Shown one piece after another: positions 35,285 through 44,246 of a DNA stretch of 60,206 nucleotides. This DNA comes from Bacillota bacterium. GTDB taxonomy: Bacteria > Bacillota > Clostridia > Christensenellales > SZUA-584. Under the pieces are notes generated by a model. The model saw only the letters and a list, made by a program, of their open reading frames with translations, did no database searches and was not told the origin of the DNA. Position 1 is the stretch's first letter. Every line of letters starts with the position of its first letter. The DNA lies in NCBI GenBank assembly GCA_023436115.1, contig JAEZKQ010000006.1:1-60206 (forward strand), given 5' to 3'. The position numbers were made by a program, and so were the translations under genes.

Positions 35285-36099
35285 ATTTTATCCACCAGTT
35301 CTTCTATTGTCAGAGGGCATTCACCCATGTTGACTCCCTGATTTTTTAATCTATGATACAGCGCGATATGCGGCGGCGCAGCAAGCCCCGCTTCACGAAG
35401 CGCCTCCTCGTCCGCAAACACGTCACGTGGTGTCCCGCTCTTTGTGATGCGCCCTCCGGTCATAATGATCACGCGGTCCGCCTGAAGCGCTTCCTCCATA
35501 TAATGCGTAATCAGCAATATCGTCTTGCCCTCGCGGTTCAGCGCAGCAATGGTATCTAAAACTTCAGCGCGCCCTTCGGGATCCAGCATGGCTGTCGGCT
35601 CGTCAAAAACGATAATCTCTGGGTGCATCGCGAGCACCCCTGCAATGGCCACACGCTGTTTTTGACCGCCGGAGAGCATATGCGGCGCGCGTTCTTTGAA
35701 GGCGCTCATGTTCACCTGCTCGAGCGCTTTATCCACCCGTTCCCGTATTTCCTTGGGCGGAACACCGATATTCTCAGGCCCGAATGCGACGTCTTCCTCT
35801 ACGATGGTGGCAACAAGCTGATTATCAGGATTTTGAAACACCATACCTGCAAATTTTCTTATATCCCACACATTCTTTTCTTCCTTTGTATCCATTCCAT
35901 CCACAATAACGCTGCCTGATGTGGGTAAAAACAGCGCGTTGACGTGACGAGCAAATGTGGATTTACCCGAGCCATTGTGGCCGATAATCGCGATAAACTC
36001 ACCCTTTTTTACAGACATGTTGACACCCGATAACGCAGGCGTGACGCTTGTCTCGCTTGTATAAGCGTAGGTGATGTCCTTGATTTCCAAAATGGCCAT
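35269..36099 (-). CDS. ecfA1: Energy-coupling factor ATPase EcfA1
   Basis: The 276-residue partner ATPase has GHNGSGKST, VFQNPDNQLV, LSGGQKQRVAIAGVLA and IVFDEPTAMLDPEGR. It heads the ecf operon. Its own promoter is nested in the rplQ terminator, so vitamin-uptake genes can be expressed apart from the ribosomal genes. Confidence 0.95.
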   Translation of the reverse strand: MAILEIKDITYAYTSETSVTPALSGVNMSVKKGEFIAIIGHNGSGKSTFARHVNALFLPTSGSVIVDGMDTKEEKNVWDIRKFAGMVFQNPDNQLVATIVEEDVAFGPENIGVPPKEIRERVDKALEQVNMSAFKERAPHMLSGGQKQRVAIAGVLAMHPEIIVFDEPTAMLDPEGRAEVLDTIAALNREGKTILLITHYMEEALQADRVIIMTGGRITKSGTPRDVFADEEALREAGLAAPPHIALYHRLKNQGVNMGECPLTIEELVDKICQLS

Positions 36100-36161
36100 T
36101 TCTTAAATAAACCTTTCTTGAGGATAAGCCTGCTGTGCTTTAGCTTCTCTCGATAGCCTCC

Positions 36162-36189
36162 ATTATACACCAAAAGGCTCTGAATGCAA
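36162..36189 (-). promoter_or_regulatory. Promoter of the ecf operon, overlapping the rplQ terminator
   Basis: On the minus strand, TTGCAT (36189-36184) lies at the loop of the upstream terminator hairpin, and TATAAT (36167-36162) follows after 16 nt. Ending of ribosomal transcripts and restart for ecfA1 thus use the same 42 bp. Confidence 0.65.
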
Positions 36190-36203
36190 ATTCAAAGCCT
36201 TTT
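36172..36203 (-). terminator. Terminator of the S10-spc-alpha operon
   Basis: AAAAGGCT (36172-36179) pairs with AGCCTTTT (36196-36203), with TGAAT/ATTCA inside and one mismatch between. On the minus strand TTTTGG follows, so termination may be partial. Confidence 0.75.
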
Positions 36204-36231
36204 CATCAAAAGCAAAAGTATTATAAGAGCT

Positions 36232-36741
36232 TTATACGAGCTCTAATATGACCACCTCTGCCGCGTCACCGCGACGAGGTCCTTTTTTGATTATGCGTGT
36301 ATAGCCGCCGCCTGTGCCCATGTCCTGTGCACGTTTGGCATATTTCGGGCCATATTCACGGAACATTTTCTCGATGAGCGGGTTTGTAACATCACCTGTA
36401 CGGTTCTTATAATCAAACTTGCTCTCATCTTCTTTTTTGAGTTCCGGCACGTTGTAAAGGTAACTCATCATCTTGCGTCTTGCCGCAAGTTTAGACGGTG
36501 CATCATTGATAACTTCGCGCTTGACCTTTGCATCGCCTTCCGTCACTTCTTTAACGACTTTGACGGTATTTGCATGCTCTTTCACAGCCAGTGTAATGAG
36601 CTTTTCAGCAATGCTTCTGGCCTCTTTGGCCCGGGCCAGCGTTGTCTCAATGCGGCCATACCATAACAGACTCGTGACAAGATTGCGAAGCGTCGCTTGT
36701 CTTTGGTCCTGCTGTTGATTAAGGTGTCTGTATCCAGCCAT
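36232..36741 (-). CDS. rplQ: 50S ribosomal protein L17, long form
   Basis: The start is canonical, MAGYRHLNQQQDQRQATLRN, 6 nt after GAGGAGG. The protein is about 169 residues, while common L17 is about 115-130. The extra part lies between residues 57 and 130 (VKVVKEVTEGDAKVKREVI, then YNVPELKKEDESKFDYKNRT). The C-terminus GGYTRIIKKGPRRGDAAEVVILEL is normal. It ends the ribosomal cluster. Confidence 0.93.
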   Translation of the reverse strand: MAGYRHLNQQQDQRQATLRNLVTSLLWYGRIETTLARAKEARSIAEKLITLAVKEHANTVKVVKEVTEGDAKVKREVINDAPSKLAARRKMMSYLYNVPELKKEDESKFDYKNRTGDVTNPLIEKMFREYGPKYAKRAQDMGTGGGYTRIIKKGPRRGDAAEVVILELV

Positions 36742-36814
36742 AATTAGCCTCCTCGTTGCCGCAAGCCGGGCAAGCACTGATCACACGCTGCCATGCGGCG
36801 AAAATGTAATATCT

Positions 36815-37759
36815 TTAGTCATCAAGCCGAAGCGAGAGTCCAAGAGCGGCAAGCTTTTGCTCAACCTCTTCGAGCGACTTACGCCCCAAATTCCTGACTT
36901 TCATCATCTCTTCTTCGTTGCGCTTAATGAGTTCTTCAACCGTATTGATACCGGCGCGCTTTAAGCAGTTATACGAGCGAACAGACAGGTCAAGCTCTTC
37001 GATGGTAATCTCCAGAACCTTTTCCTTCTTGTCTTCCTCGGGCTCCACCATAATCTCTACGTTTTGCACATGGTCAGTCAGCGCAACAAACTGTACCAAG
37101 TGCTCGTTTAATATTTTTGCCGCGAGTGATACCGCTTCGTCCGGCGCGATCGTCCCGTTAGTCCAAAGCTCCAACGATAACTTATCGTAGTCGGTGATCT
37201 GTCCGACACGTGTGTTCTCAACCGTAAAGTTGACCTTTCTCACGGGTGTGAACAACGAATCCACAGGTATCACGCCAATCGGCATGTCATTTTCCTTATT
37301 CTTGTCAGCCAGTACATAGCCGCGACCTTTTTCAACGGTGATCTCCATGTATATACTGCCGTCTTTGTCCAGCGTGGCAATATGCATGTCAGGATTTAAG
37401 ACTTCCACGTCTGCATCCATAGTGATATCCGCTGCTGTCACATCTTTGGGGCCACGTACATCAAGTATCAGTGTCTTGGGCTCATCCACATACATCTTGA
37501 CAGCGAGACCCTTTAAGTTCATCACGATATTGACGACATCTTCACTGACGCCTTTGATCGTGGAGAACTCATGAAGCACAGTGTCAAGCTTGATACGCGT
37601 TACAGCCGCACCCGGCAGACAGGACAAAAGCACACGTCTTAAAGAATTGCCCAGTGTCGATCCGAAACCGCGCTCCAGCGGTTCCATCACATATTTGGCA
37701 TACGAATTGTCGCTTGCCTTTTCAACGCACTGTATGTTTGGCTTTTCAATTTCTAACAT
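36815..37759 (-). CDS. rpoA: RNA polymerase alpha subunit
   Basis: The 314-residue protein has the complete N-terminal assembly domain (LERGFGSTLGNSLRRVLLSCLPGAAV) and the C-terminal UP-element and regulator-binding domain (LSVRSYNCLKRAGINTVEEL, VRNLGRKSLEEVEQKLAALGL). AGGAGGG lies before the ATG. It stands in the normal rpsD-rpoA-rplQ order. Confidence 0.98.
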   Translation of the reverse strand: MLEIEKPNIQCVEKASDNSYAKYVMEPLERGFGSTLGNSLRRVLLSCLPGAAVTRIKLDTVLHEFSTIKGVSEDVVNIVMNLKGLAVKMYVDEPKTLILDVRGPKDVTAADITMDADVEVLNPDMHIATLDKDGSIYMEITVEKGRGYVLADKNKENDMPIGVIPVDSLFTPVRKVNFTVENTRVGQITDYDKLSLELWTNGTIAPDEAVSLAAKILNEHLVQFVALTDHVQNVEIMVEPEEDKKEKVLEITIEELDLSVRSYNCLKRAGINTVEELIKRNEEEMMKVRNLGRKSLEEVEQKLAALGLSLRLDD

Positions 37760-37814
37760 TTATAACCCTCCTGTTATAGACGAATTGTTTTTTGAGGGCA
37801 ACCGCTTATATCCG

Positions 37815-38438
37815 CTACTTAGAGTAATACTCAACGATCAGGTGCTCTTCTATTGTCAGGTCAATATCCTCTCTTACCGGCACAGCGACCACTCTGCCTA
37901 TCAGATTCGCATTGTCCATTGTGAGCCAGCTCGGCATCGGACGCGCTTCGCTTTCACGCAGTTCCTTAAATCTGTCCATATCGGCAGACTTTTTCTTAAC
38001 TGTGATTTCTTCACCGACGGACACGATGTAAGACGGAATATCCACTTTCTTGCCGTTAACGAGTATATGACCATGAAGCACAGTCTGACGTGCCTGCGGC
38101 CTTGAATCAGCCAGACCCAAACGGTATACCACGTTGTCAAGACGCGATTCGAGCAGCTGCAGCAAATTCTCACCCGATTTGCCTTTCATACGCTCGGCTA
38201 TGCTGTAATATTTTTCGAACTGAGATTCGAGCATACCATAAGCCCGTTTCACTTTCTGTTTTTCACGAAGCTGCAGTCCGTATTCAGATACTTTCTTTCT
38301 GCTCTTTGCCTGTACACCGGGCGCTACCGGGCGTTTCACATATGAGCATTTTCCGGAATAGCACCGGTCGCCTTTCAAGAAAAGCTTGCAGCCTTCCCTT
38401 CTGCATAGGCGGCACACGGAACCTGTATATCTTGCCAT
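37815..38438 (-). CDS. rpsD: 30S ribosomal protein S4 (zinc-type)
   Basis: S4 nucleates 30S assembly. This 207-residue form keeps the N-terminal zinc site (CRLCRREGCKLF, CYSGKC) and the S4 RNA-binding domain (SRLDNVVYRLGLADSRPQAR, GHILVNGKKVDIPSY). The family can also repress its own operon by binding the leader. Confidence 0.98.
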   Translation of the reverse strand: MARYTGSVCRLCRREGCKLFLKGDRCYSGKCSYVKRPVAPGVQAKSRKKVSEYGLQLREKQKVKRAYGMLESQFEKYYSIAERMKGKSGENLLQLLESRLDNVVYRLGLADSRPQARQTVLHGHILVNGKKVDIPSYIVSVGEEITVKKKSADMDRFKELRESEARPMPSWLTMDNANLIGRVVAVPVREDIDLTIEEHLIVEYYSK

Positions 38439-38453
38439 TGCTAAATTTCCTCC

Positions 38454-38846
38454 TTATACTCTCCTGCGTTTGGGCGGGCGGCAACCATTATGCGGAATCG
38501 GTGTGACATCTTTAATGAGACACACTTCAAGACCCGCAGTCTGCAGCGCACGAATCGCTGCTTCTCTGCCGGAACCCGGGCCCTTCACGTAGACATCCAC
38601 GTAACGAAGGCCATGCTCCATCGCCGCATTTGCAGCCTTTTCTGCCGCCACCTGGGCTGCGAAAGGCGTGCTTTTTCTGGAACCTCTAAAACCCATACCG
38701 CCTGCGCTGGCCCATGAAAGCGTGTTGCCGCCAACATCGGTCATCGTCACGAGCGTATTATTAAAGGAAGCACGGATATGTGCCTGACCGCGCTCGATGT
38801 TTTTTCTTTCTCTGCGCTTCTTTACAACTTTCTTTGGCTTAGCCAT
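38454..38846 (-). CDS. rpsK: 30S ribosomal protein S11
   Basis: This 130-residue platform protein has GQAHIRASFNNTLVTMTD, GMGFRGSRKSTPFAAQ and the highly conserved C-terminus DVTPIPHNGCRPPKRRRV. It follows rpsM after 9 bp. Confidence 0.98.
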   Translation of the reverse strand: MAKPKKVVKKRRERKNIERGQAHIRASFNNTLVTMTDVGGNTLSWASAGGMGFRGSRKSTPFAAQVAAEKAANAAMEHGLRYVDVYVKGPGSGREAAIRALQTAGLEVCLIKDVTPIPHNGCRPPKRRRV

Positions 38847-38855
38847 TGACTATCC

Positions 38856-39224
38856 TCACTTTCTCTTTGCGCTCGCGGTCCGTTTGGGGCCTTTTCTCGT
38901 ACGCGCATTCTGCTTAGAGCTTTGTCCTCTGACCGGCAATCCCTTACGGTGGCGAATGCCTCTGTAGCAGCCGATTTCCATCAGACGTTTGATGCTCATT
39001 GTCACATCACGCCTTAAATCGCCTTCCACCTTCAAGTTTTTGTCGATATATTCTCTCAATTTGCTGACATCCGATTCGGACAAGTCTTTGATCCGAATTT
39101 CGGGGTCAACGCCTGTCGCCGCTAAAATATCACGGGATGTCTTAAGCCCGATACCATATATATAGGTCAGGCCGATCTCAACCCTTTTTTCCTTTGGCAG
39201 GTCAACACCTGATATACGTGCCAC
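38856..39224 (-). CDS. rpsM: 30S ribosomal protein S13
   Basis: The 122-residue protein contacts the 50S subunit and P-site tRNA. Motifs are ARISGVDLPKEKRVEIGLTY, YRGIRHRKGLPVRGQ and the basic tail TRKGPKRTASAKRK. Confidence 0.98.
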   Translation of the reverse strand: MARISGVDLPKEKRVEIGLTYIYGIGLKTSRDILAATGVDPEIRIKDLSESDVSKLREYIDKNLKVEGDLRRDVTMSIKRLMEIGCYRGIRHRKGLPVRGQSSKQNARTRKGPKRTASAKRK

Positions 39225-39303
39225 TAAATTACACCTCCGAAATTAGTTATATAGAAGCTATACGGATTGAGGAAAAATCCTCACAGCCGCTCCGTACAAA
39301 CAT

Positions 39304-39417
39304 TCATCCTTGCGTTTGTTTATGCTTTGGATTTACGCAGATCACCATTACCTTGCCGTTACGCTTGATGATCTTGCATTTTTCACATATCGGTTTCACC
39401 GAAGGTCTGACTTTCAT
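39304..39417 (-). CDS. rpmJ: 50S ribosomal protein L36 (zinc-type)
   Basis: The 37-residue protein, begun at the ATG at 39417 and stopped at 39304-39306, reads MKVRPSVKPICEKCKIIKRN, then GKVMVICVNPKHKQTQG. The CEKC pair, the later Cys and the His form the zinc site of the ancestral L36. It lies between infA and rpsM, its normal place. Confidence 0.96.
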   Translation of the reverse strand: MKVRPSVKPICEKCKIIKRNGKVMVICVNPKHKQTQG

Positions 39418-39439
39418 TTGTATTTCCTCCTTAATGATG

Positions 39440-39661
39440 TTAGCCCTTGCCGCGCCATGTTATACGTCCACGCTTTAAGTCATATGGCGATATTTCTACA
39501 GTCACTTTATCGCCGGGTAGTATGCGTATATAATGCATCCGCAATTTACCCGATATATGCGCTAAAATCTTATGGCCGTTCTCCAGCTCGACTTCAAACA
39601 CTGCATTCGGAAAAGCCTCAGTAACCCGGCCTTCCATCTCAATGACGTCGCTTTTAGACAA
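39440..39661 (-). CDS. infA: Translation initiation factor IF-1
   Basis: IF-1 binds the 30S A site during initiation. The 73-residue protein begins with TTG at 39661 (LSKSDVIEMEGRVTEAFPNA), about 6 nt after GGGGGAAG. A GTG at 39700 would add 13 unusual residues and overlap the upstream gene, and is rejected. The OB-fold motifs ENGHKILAHISGKLRM and RILPGDKVTVEISPYDL are intact. Confidence 0.95.
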   Translation of the reverse strand: MSKSDVIEMEGRVTEAFPNAVFEVELENGHKILAHISGKLRMHYIRILPGDKVTVEISPYDLKRGRITWRGKG

Positions 39662-39675
39662 ATAACTTCCCCCTT

Positions 39676-39966
39676 TTAAGCGTCGCTCTCGCTCTTGCAC
39701 GATCGAATCGCGCTGCGTATTTCTGCATCAAATACTCTTGCGCCCCCTTTCAGCTTGCTGGCAATCCCCTCAAGCACGTAAGGAGTGAGCTTTAAATGCC
39801 GAAGCTTCTTCTTTTTGGGATGATCCTTTGTTCTTAGATCACCATCCACAATATATACATATTGTTCATCGATGATGTCCGTAATCACAAAATATCTGTC
39901 TTTATCACGGCCGGCGGTCGATACGGCAACCCTTCCGATTTCCACGGGATACTCAACCATATCCAT
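39676..39966 (-). CDS. KOW-domain RNA-binding protein (L14e/L27e-like)
   Basis: This 96-residue protein is seen between map and infA in many Clostridia. It begins with a KOW-like strand set (EIGRVAVSTAGRDKDRYFVI, DEQYVYIVDGDLR) and a basic KKKKLRHLKL patch suited to RNA contact. It resembles archaeal and eukaryotic L14e in shape. A role in ribosome assembly or translation is inferred from the site only. Confidence 0.85.
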   Translation of the reverse strand: MDMVEYPVEIGRVAVSTAGRDKDRYFVITDIIDEQYVYIVDGDLRTKDHPKKKKLRHLKLTPYVLEGIASKLKGGARVFDAEIRSAIRSCKSESDA

Positions 39967-39978
39967 CCTCCTTCTTGC

Positions 39979-40725
39979 CTACACCTGAGTGAGGATCAAA
40001 GGCCCATTGTCCATCAGTGCCACAGTGTGCTCATAATGAGCGCTAAGACTTCCGTCTTTCGTGCGCACTGTCCAGCCATCCGGCATGGTCACTGTTTCTT
40101 TGCCGCCATAATTGATCATTGGTTCTATCGCGAGCACCATGCCTACCCTCAGTCTCGGGCCGCGGCTGCCGCTCACAAAATTCGGCACGTTGGGCTCTTC
40201 ATGCATTTCACGACCGATACCGTGCCCCACCAGTTCTCTGACCACCGAGAATCCGGCGGCCTCAGCTGTATCCTGTACAGCGGCCGATATGCTTGATAAC
40301 CGGTCGCCATCCCTAAAAGCATCCATACCTGCGGCAAACGACTGCTCCGTCACCCGGATCAAACGTGCCGCTTCTTCGGTGATCGTTCCGGCGGCAAACG
40401 TTTTTGCGCTGTCGCCGTGATACCCTCTAAACTTTGCACCAAGATCGATACTCACGATATCGCCGGATCTGATAACCCTATCCGATGGTATCCCGTGCAC
40501 GATCTCATCATTAATCGATACGCATATCGATGCCGGATAACCGCAATAACCTAAGAATGATGGCTCAGCCCCTTGCTTTTCAAGGAACCTTCTTGCGATT
40601 GCATCCAGCTCCGACGTTGTGATACCGGGCCTGACTTCCTCACCAACCCGGCATAGCGCCTGAGCTGTTATTCTGCCGGCATCGCGCATAAACTCAATTT
40701 CCCGGGGAGATCTTAGCGTAATCAT
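39979..40725 (-). CDS. map: Methionine aminopeptidase, type I
   Basis: MAP removes the N-terminal methionine of new proteins. The 248-residue protein has the conserved metal ligands in SIDLGAKFRGYHGDSAKTF, GHGIGREMHEEPNVPNF, MVLAIEPM and SAHYEHTVAL. Its start overlaps the adk stop. Confidence 0.97.
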   Translation of the reverse strand: MITLRSPREIEFMRDAGRITAQALCRVGEEVRPGITTSELDAIARRFLEKQGAEPSFLGYCGYPASICVSINDEIVHGIPSDRVIRSGDIVSIDLGAKFRGYHGDSAKTFAAGTITEEAARLIRVTEQSFAAGMDAFRDGDRLSSISAAVQDTAEAAGFSVVRELVGHGIGREMHEEPNVPNFVSGSRGPRLRVGMVLAIEPMINYGGKETVTMPDGWTVRTKDGSLSAHYEHTVALMDNGPLILTQV

Positions 40726-41348
40726 TGTTTACCCAACACCGCTACAATGGCTTCGGTGATATTGTCGATACCTCCGGAACCAACCACATCATGCAATATT
40801 CCGCGTTCTGTGTAATACTCAATGAGTGGCTGCGTTTTTTCTTTATATACACTCAAGCGCTGTTTAACGATCTCTTCCTTGTCATCATCGCGTATAAACA
40901 GCGATCCGGCACACTTGGGACAATGTTTTAAATCTTCCAACATCGATTCGTGGTAAGTCGCACCGCATTCCTTGCAAACACGCCGTCCGCATATACGGTG
41001 AATCAACTTATCATCAGGCACATTAATGTTGACCACGGCATCAAGTGTTGCAAACCTGTCAAGGGCCTCCGCCTGCTGACGCGTTCTGGGGAACCCGTCA
41101 AGCAGAAAACCCACAGCCGCATCCGGTTTGCTGATGCGCTCTTTGACCATTTCGATGATAACCTCATCAGGCACGAGCTCACCCGCATCAATATAGGCTT
41201 TCGCCTGCTTACCAAGCGACGTGCTGTTCTTTATCTCTTCGCGCAGCATATCGCCGGTTGATATATGGGGAATGTTGTATTTTGCTGCTATCCTCACCGC
41301 CTGTGTGCCTTTACCGGCACCCGGGGGTCCCACAAACATCAGTCTCAT
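40722..41348 (-). CDS. adk: Adenylate kinase (zinc LID type)
   Basis: Adk balances AMP, ADP and ATP. The 208-residue protein has GPPGAGKGTQAVRIA, the DGFPRTRQQAEAL motif and a long LID with four cysteines (CKECG, CPKC) that bind zinc, as in most Gram-positive enzymes. It overlaps map by 4 bp and follows secY. Confidence 0.97.
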   Translation of the reverse strand: MRLMFVGPPGAGKGTQAVRIAAKYNIPHISTGDMLREEIKNSTSLGKQAKAYIDAGELVPDEVIIEMVKERISKPDAAVGFLLDGFPRTRQQAEALDRFATLDAVVNINVPDDKLIHRICGRRVCKECGATYHESMLEDLKHCPKCAGSLFIRDDDKEEIVKQRLSVYKEKTQPLIEYYTERGILHDVVGSGGIDNITEAIVAVLGKQ

Positions 41349-41356
41349 GATTACCT

Positions 41357-42619
41357 CTACTTTAAGAATCCTTTATAATGACGCATCATCATATGAGATT
41401 CGAGCTGTCTTGTGGTTTCCAGCGACACACTGACCATGATGAGAAGGCTTGTCGCACCAAACGGTGATGAGAAACCTGATATTGCAGCGATACCTGTCGG
41501 TACCGTTGCCACGATCGCGAGGAATATTGCACCAAACAACGTGACACGAACCAATATCTTCTGCAGATAATCGGATGTTGGCTTGCCTGCACGGATACCG
41601 GGTATAAATCCGCCGTTTTGCTGAAGGTTCTTCGATACATCCACAGGATTAAATGTCACCTGCGAATAGAAGAATGTAAAGAAGAAGATAAGCAGCGCAA
41701 ACAAGACAAGATATAACGGCTTATCAGCGCCCATCACAGCTCGGTAACTCGCTAAAGACTCGGGCCAGAATCCCAGGATCATTTCAGGAAACTGTACAAG
41801 CGTCATCGCAAAAATCAACGGAAGCACGCCCGATGAGTTGATCTTCATCGGAATATGTGTAGACTGTCCGCCGTATATTTTACGACCGATCACGCGTTTT
41901 GCATACTGCACGGAAATGCGGCGTTCTCCCAAATCGATGAATGTGATACCGACGATAATAGCCAGCGCCGCTACAAGCACAATCAAAAGCGTAAGCACCG
42001 ATGTGTTGCCGACCGTGACGCCGACAATATAACCATAAACCGTCATAGGAAGTCTGCACACGATGCTGACAAAGATCAGCAGCGAAATACCGTTGCCGAT
42101 ACCGTTCTCGGTGATATGCTCACCGATCCACATAATCAGCGCCGTACCGGCTGTTAAGCAGAGAACAATCGTGATGTAGTTAAGTATAATCGGCGATCCT
42201 GTGTTAAGAATCGCGTTTGGTCCAAACATCACCAGCATACCGATAGCCTGAATAAGACCCAGACCGACACCCGCATACCGCGTGATCGAAGCAATCTTTT
42301 TGCGGCCTTCCGGGCCTTCTTTAGACATCCGCTCCAATGGAGGAATCGCCATTGTCAGCAGGTTCATAATGATGGATGCTGTGACATACGGCACAATACC
42401 GAGTGCAAACAGTGAGAACTGAGAAAGCCCACCGCCTGCGAACAGATCGATGAAGTTACCAAACGCAGTTTTTGTCACTTCGCTTGCCACATACGTCGCA
42501 TCAACGCCCGGAACCGGTACATGGGCACCGATTCTGTAGACGATCAGCATCAAAATCGTATAGAGCATCTTTTTCCTGATATCGGGGACCTTCCACGCGT
42601 TTCGGAGCGTACTAAACAT
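41357..42619 (-). CDS. secY: Preprotein translocase subunit SecY
   Basis: SecY forms the membrane channel for Sec export. The 420-residue protein has ten membrane helices, the plug region GGGLSQFSLFALGIVPYVTA and the long cytoplasmic loops with ERRISVQYAKRVIGRK and GGFIPGIRAGKPT. It starts exactly at the end of rplO. Confidence 0.97.
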   Translation of the reverse strand: MFSTLRNAWKVPDIRKKMLYTILMLIVYRIGAHVPVPGVDATYVASEVTKTAFGNFIDLFAGGGLSQFSLFALGIVPYVTASIIMNLLTMAIPPLERMSKEGPEGRKKIASITRYAGVGLGLIQAIGMLVMFGPNAILNTGSPIILNYITIVLCLTAGTALIMWIGEHITENGIGNGISLLIFVSIVCRLPMTVYGYIVGVTVGNTSVLTLLIVLVAALAIIVGITFIDLGERRISVQYAKRVIGRKIYGGQSTHIPMKINSSGVLPLIFAMTLVQFPEMILGFWPESLASYRAVMGADKPLYLVLFALLIFFFTFFYSQVTFNPVDVSKNLQQNGGFIPGIRAGKPTSDYLQKILVRVTLFGAIFLAIVATVPTGIAAISGFSSPFGATSLLIMVSVSLETTRQLESHMMMRHYKGFLK

Positions 42620-43062
42620 TATTCAATCACCTCTGCCGTTCCTCCAGCAGCCACGATCTTATCCGTAGCCGTCTGTGTGAACTTAGCCGCCTTGACGGTA
42701 AGTTTTTTGGTTATATCTCCATTGCCAAGTACTTTTAAGCCGTCATATGTTTTTTTGATGATTTTTTCACTTTTCAAAAATTCCGCAGTAATAACCGTAC
42801 CGTCTTCAAAGCGATTGAGCTCGCTTACGTTAACAGTCGCATATTCTTTGGCGAAAATATTGGTGAAGCCTCTCTTGGGGAGTCTTCTTGAAAGGGGCAT
42901 TTGACCGCCCTCAAAGCCGGGACGTACACCGCCGCCGCTTCTGGACCACTGGCCGCCCTGACCGCGTGTGGAGGTCTTACCCATTCCGGAACCGATGCCT
43001 CTGCCCACGCGCTTTTTCGTTTTCTTAGAGCCCGGAGCCGGCTTTAACTCATTGATTCTCAC
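42619..43062 (-). CDS. rplO: 50S ribosomal protein L15
   Basis: This 147-residue protein has the Gly/Arg-rich N-terminus (KKTKKRVGRGIGSGMGKTST, GGVRPGFEGGQMPLSRRLPK) and the C-terminal domain ending in the KIVAAGGTAEVIE motif. Confidence 0.97.
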   Translation of the reverse strand: MRINELKPAPGSKKTKKRVGRGIGSGMGKTSTRGQGGQWSRSGGGVRPGFEGGQMPLSRRLPKRGFTNIFAKEYATVNVSELNRFEDGTVITAEFLKSEKIIKKTYDGLKVLGNGDITKKLTVKAAKFTQTATDKIVAAGGTAEVIE

Positions 43063-43074
43063 AACCTGCCTCCT

Positions 43075-43266
43075 TTAAGCTTCCAGCACCCGAACAAGGT
43101 GCGTCACTTTATTAATCATTCCGCGTATGCAAGCGTTGTCGTCATGCTCCGCGATTGCGTTCATCTTGCGAAGACCAAGTGCATCAAGCGTCGCCTTCTG
43201 ATCCTTCGAATAGCCGATCGGGCTTTTCACAAGCTGAACCTTAATCTTTGCCGCTTTCTTTGCCAT
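43075..43266 (-). CDS. rpmD: 50S ribosomal protein L30
   Basis: This 63-residue protein has IKVQLVKSPIGYSKDQKATL and the GLRKMNAI motif. It lies between rpsE and rplO as expected. Confidence 0.96.
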   Translation of the reverse strand: MAKKAAKIKVQLVKSPIGYSKDQKATLDALGLRKMNAIAEHDDNACIRGMINKVTHLVRVLEA

Positions 43267-43280
43267 TATGAAAGACCTCC

Positions 43281-43847
43281 TTATTTAAGCTGATCGACAC
43301 TGATACCGCGAAGCCTAGCATATTCCTCCGCTGTCTTGAGCGCCTTTAAGCCTTCGAGCGTGGCCTTCACACAGTTAACAGGGGTATTGGATCCTTGAGA
43401 CTTCGTCTTAATGTCCTTCACACCTGCCAGTTCGAGCACCGCTCTTGCCGGTCCGCCCGCGATAACACCGGTACCTTCGGATGCCGGGAACAACAGCACA
43501 CGGCCTCTTCCGAATATACCAACGACCTCGTGGGGGATCGTCGTCCCCACAATGGGAACCTGTATCAAGCTGCGTTTTGCTTTTTGCACAGCCTTGGAGA
43601 TTGCATCGGGTATTTCTGCTGCTTTTCCAAGACCCGCGCCAACACGGCCTTTTTCATCACCGACAACAACAAGAGCCGTAAAGCGGAAGTTACGTCCGCC
43701 CTTGACAACCTTTGCGACACGGTTGACATAGACGAGCTTCTCTTTAAATTCCTGCTCTTCTTCCTTTTTGAAGTTCTTACGGCCGCCGCGCGGTGCGCCT
43801 TTATCGTTTTTTCTATCTCCTTTAGAGAATGCATCATTCCTCTGCAC
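43281..43847 (-). CDS. rpsE: 30S ribosomal protein S5
   Basis: S5 helps decoding accuracy. The 188-residue form has a charged N-terminal tail of about 30 residues before KEKLVYVNRVAKVVKGGRNF, then GDEKGRVGAGLGKAAEIPDA and the conserved C-terminal domain. Confidence 0.97.
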   Translation of the reverse strand: MQRNDAFSKGDRKNDKGAPRGGRKNFKKEEEQEFKEKLVYVNRVAKVVKGGRNFRFTALVVVGDEKGRVGAGLGKAAEIPDAISKAVQKAKRSLIQVPIVGTTIPHEVVGIFGRGRVLLFPASEGTGVIAGGPARAVLELAGVKDIKTKSQGSNTPVNCVKATLEGLKALKTAEEYARLRGISVDQLK

Positions 43848-43862
43848 CAGACAAACCTCCTT

Positions 43863-44231
43863 TTAAAACTTGAGTCCGGCTTCTCTGGCGCCGTCAGCCA
43901 GCTGCTCAACTCTGCCCATGTAGACATATCCGCCGCGGTCAAAAACGACCTGCTCAATACCACCCGCGAGCGCTTTTCTGCCAATCGCCATGCCGACGAT
44001 CTTTGCGACTTCCTTCTTGTTCTTGCCCTCGATATCCTTCTTAATATCTGTGCTCAGCGACGATGCGCTTACAAGCGTCACACCTTTCACATCATCAATG
44101 ATCTGAGCATAGATGTGATTCGTGCTGCGAAACACATTGAGCCTCGGTCTTGCGGCTGTACCGGATATCTTGTTGCGTACCCTTAAGTGGCGCGCTTTTC
44201 TGATTTCGTTTTTATCATTTCTGTTAATCAC
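43863..44231 (-). CDS. rplR: 50S ribosomal protein L18
   Basis: L18 binds 5S rRNA. The 122-residue protein has KARHLRVRNKISGTAARPRL, the FRSTNHIYAQIIDD strand and the FDRGGYVYMGRVEQLADGAR C-terminus. Confidence 0.97.
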   Translation of the reverse strand: MINRNDKNEIRKARHLRVRNKISGTAARPRLNVFRSTNHIYAQIIDDVKGVTLVSASSLSTDIKKDIEGKNKKEVAKIVGMAIGRKALAGGIEQVVFDRGGYVYMGRVEQLADGAREAGLKF

Positions 44232-44246
44232 TTTTTAGCCACCTCT

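Noticed and set aside
39662..39700. Longer N-terminus for IF-1
   Set aside because: The extra 13 residues are not part of the IF-1 family and overlap the preceding gene. The TTG at 39661 has a proper binding site.
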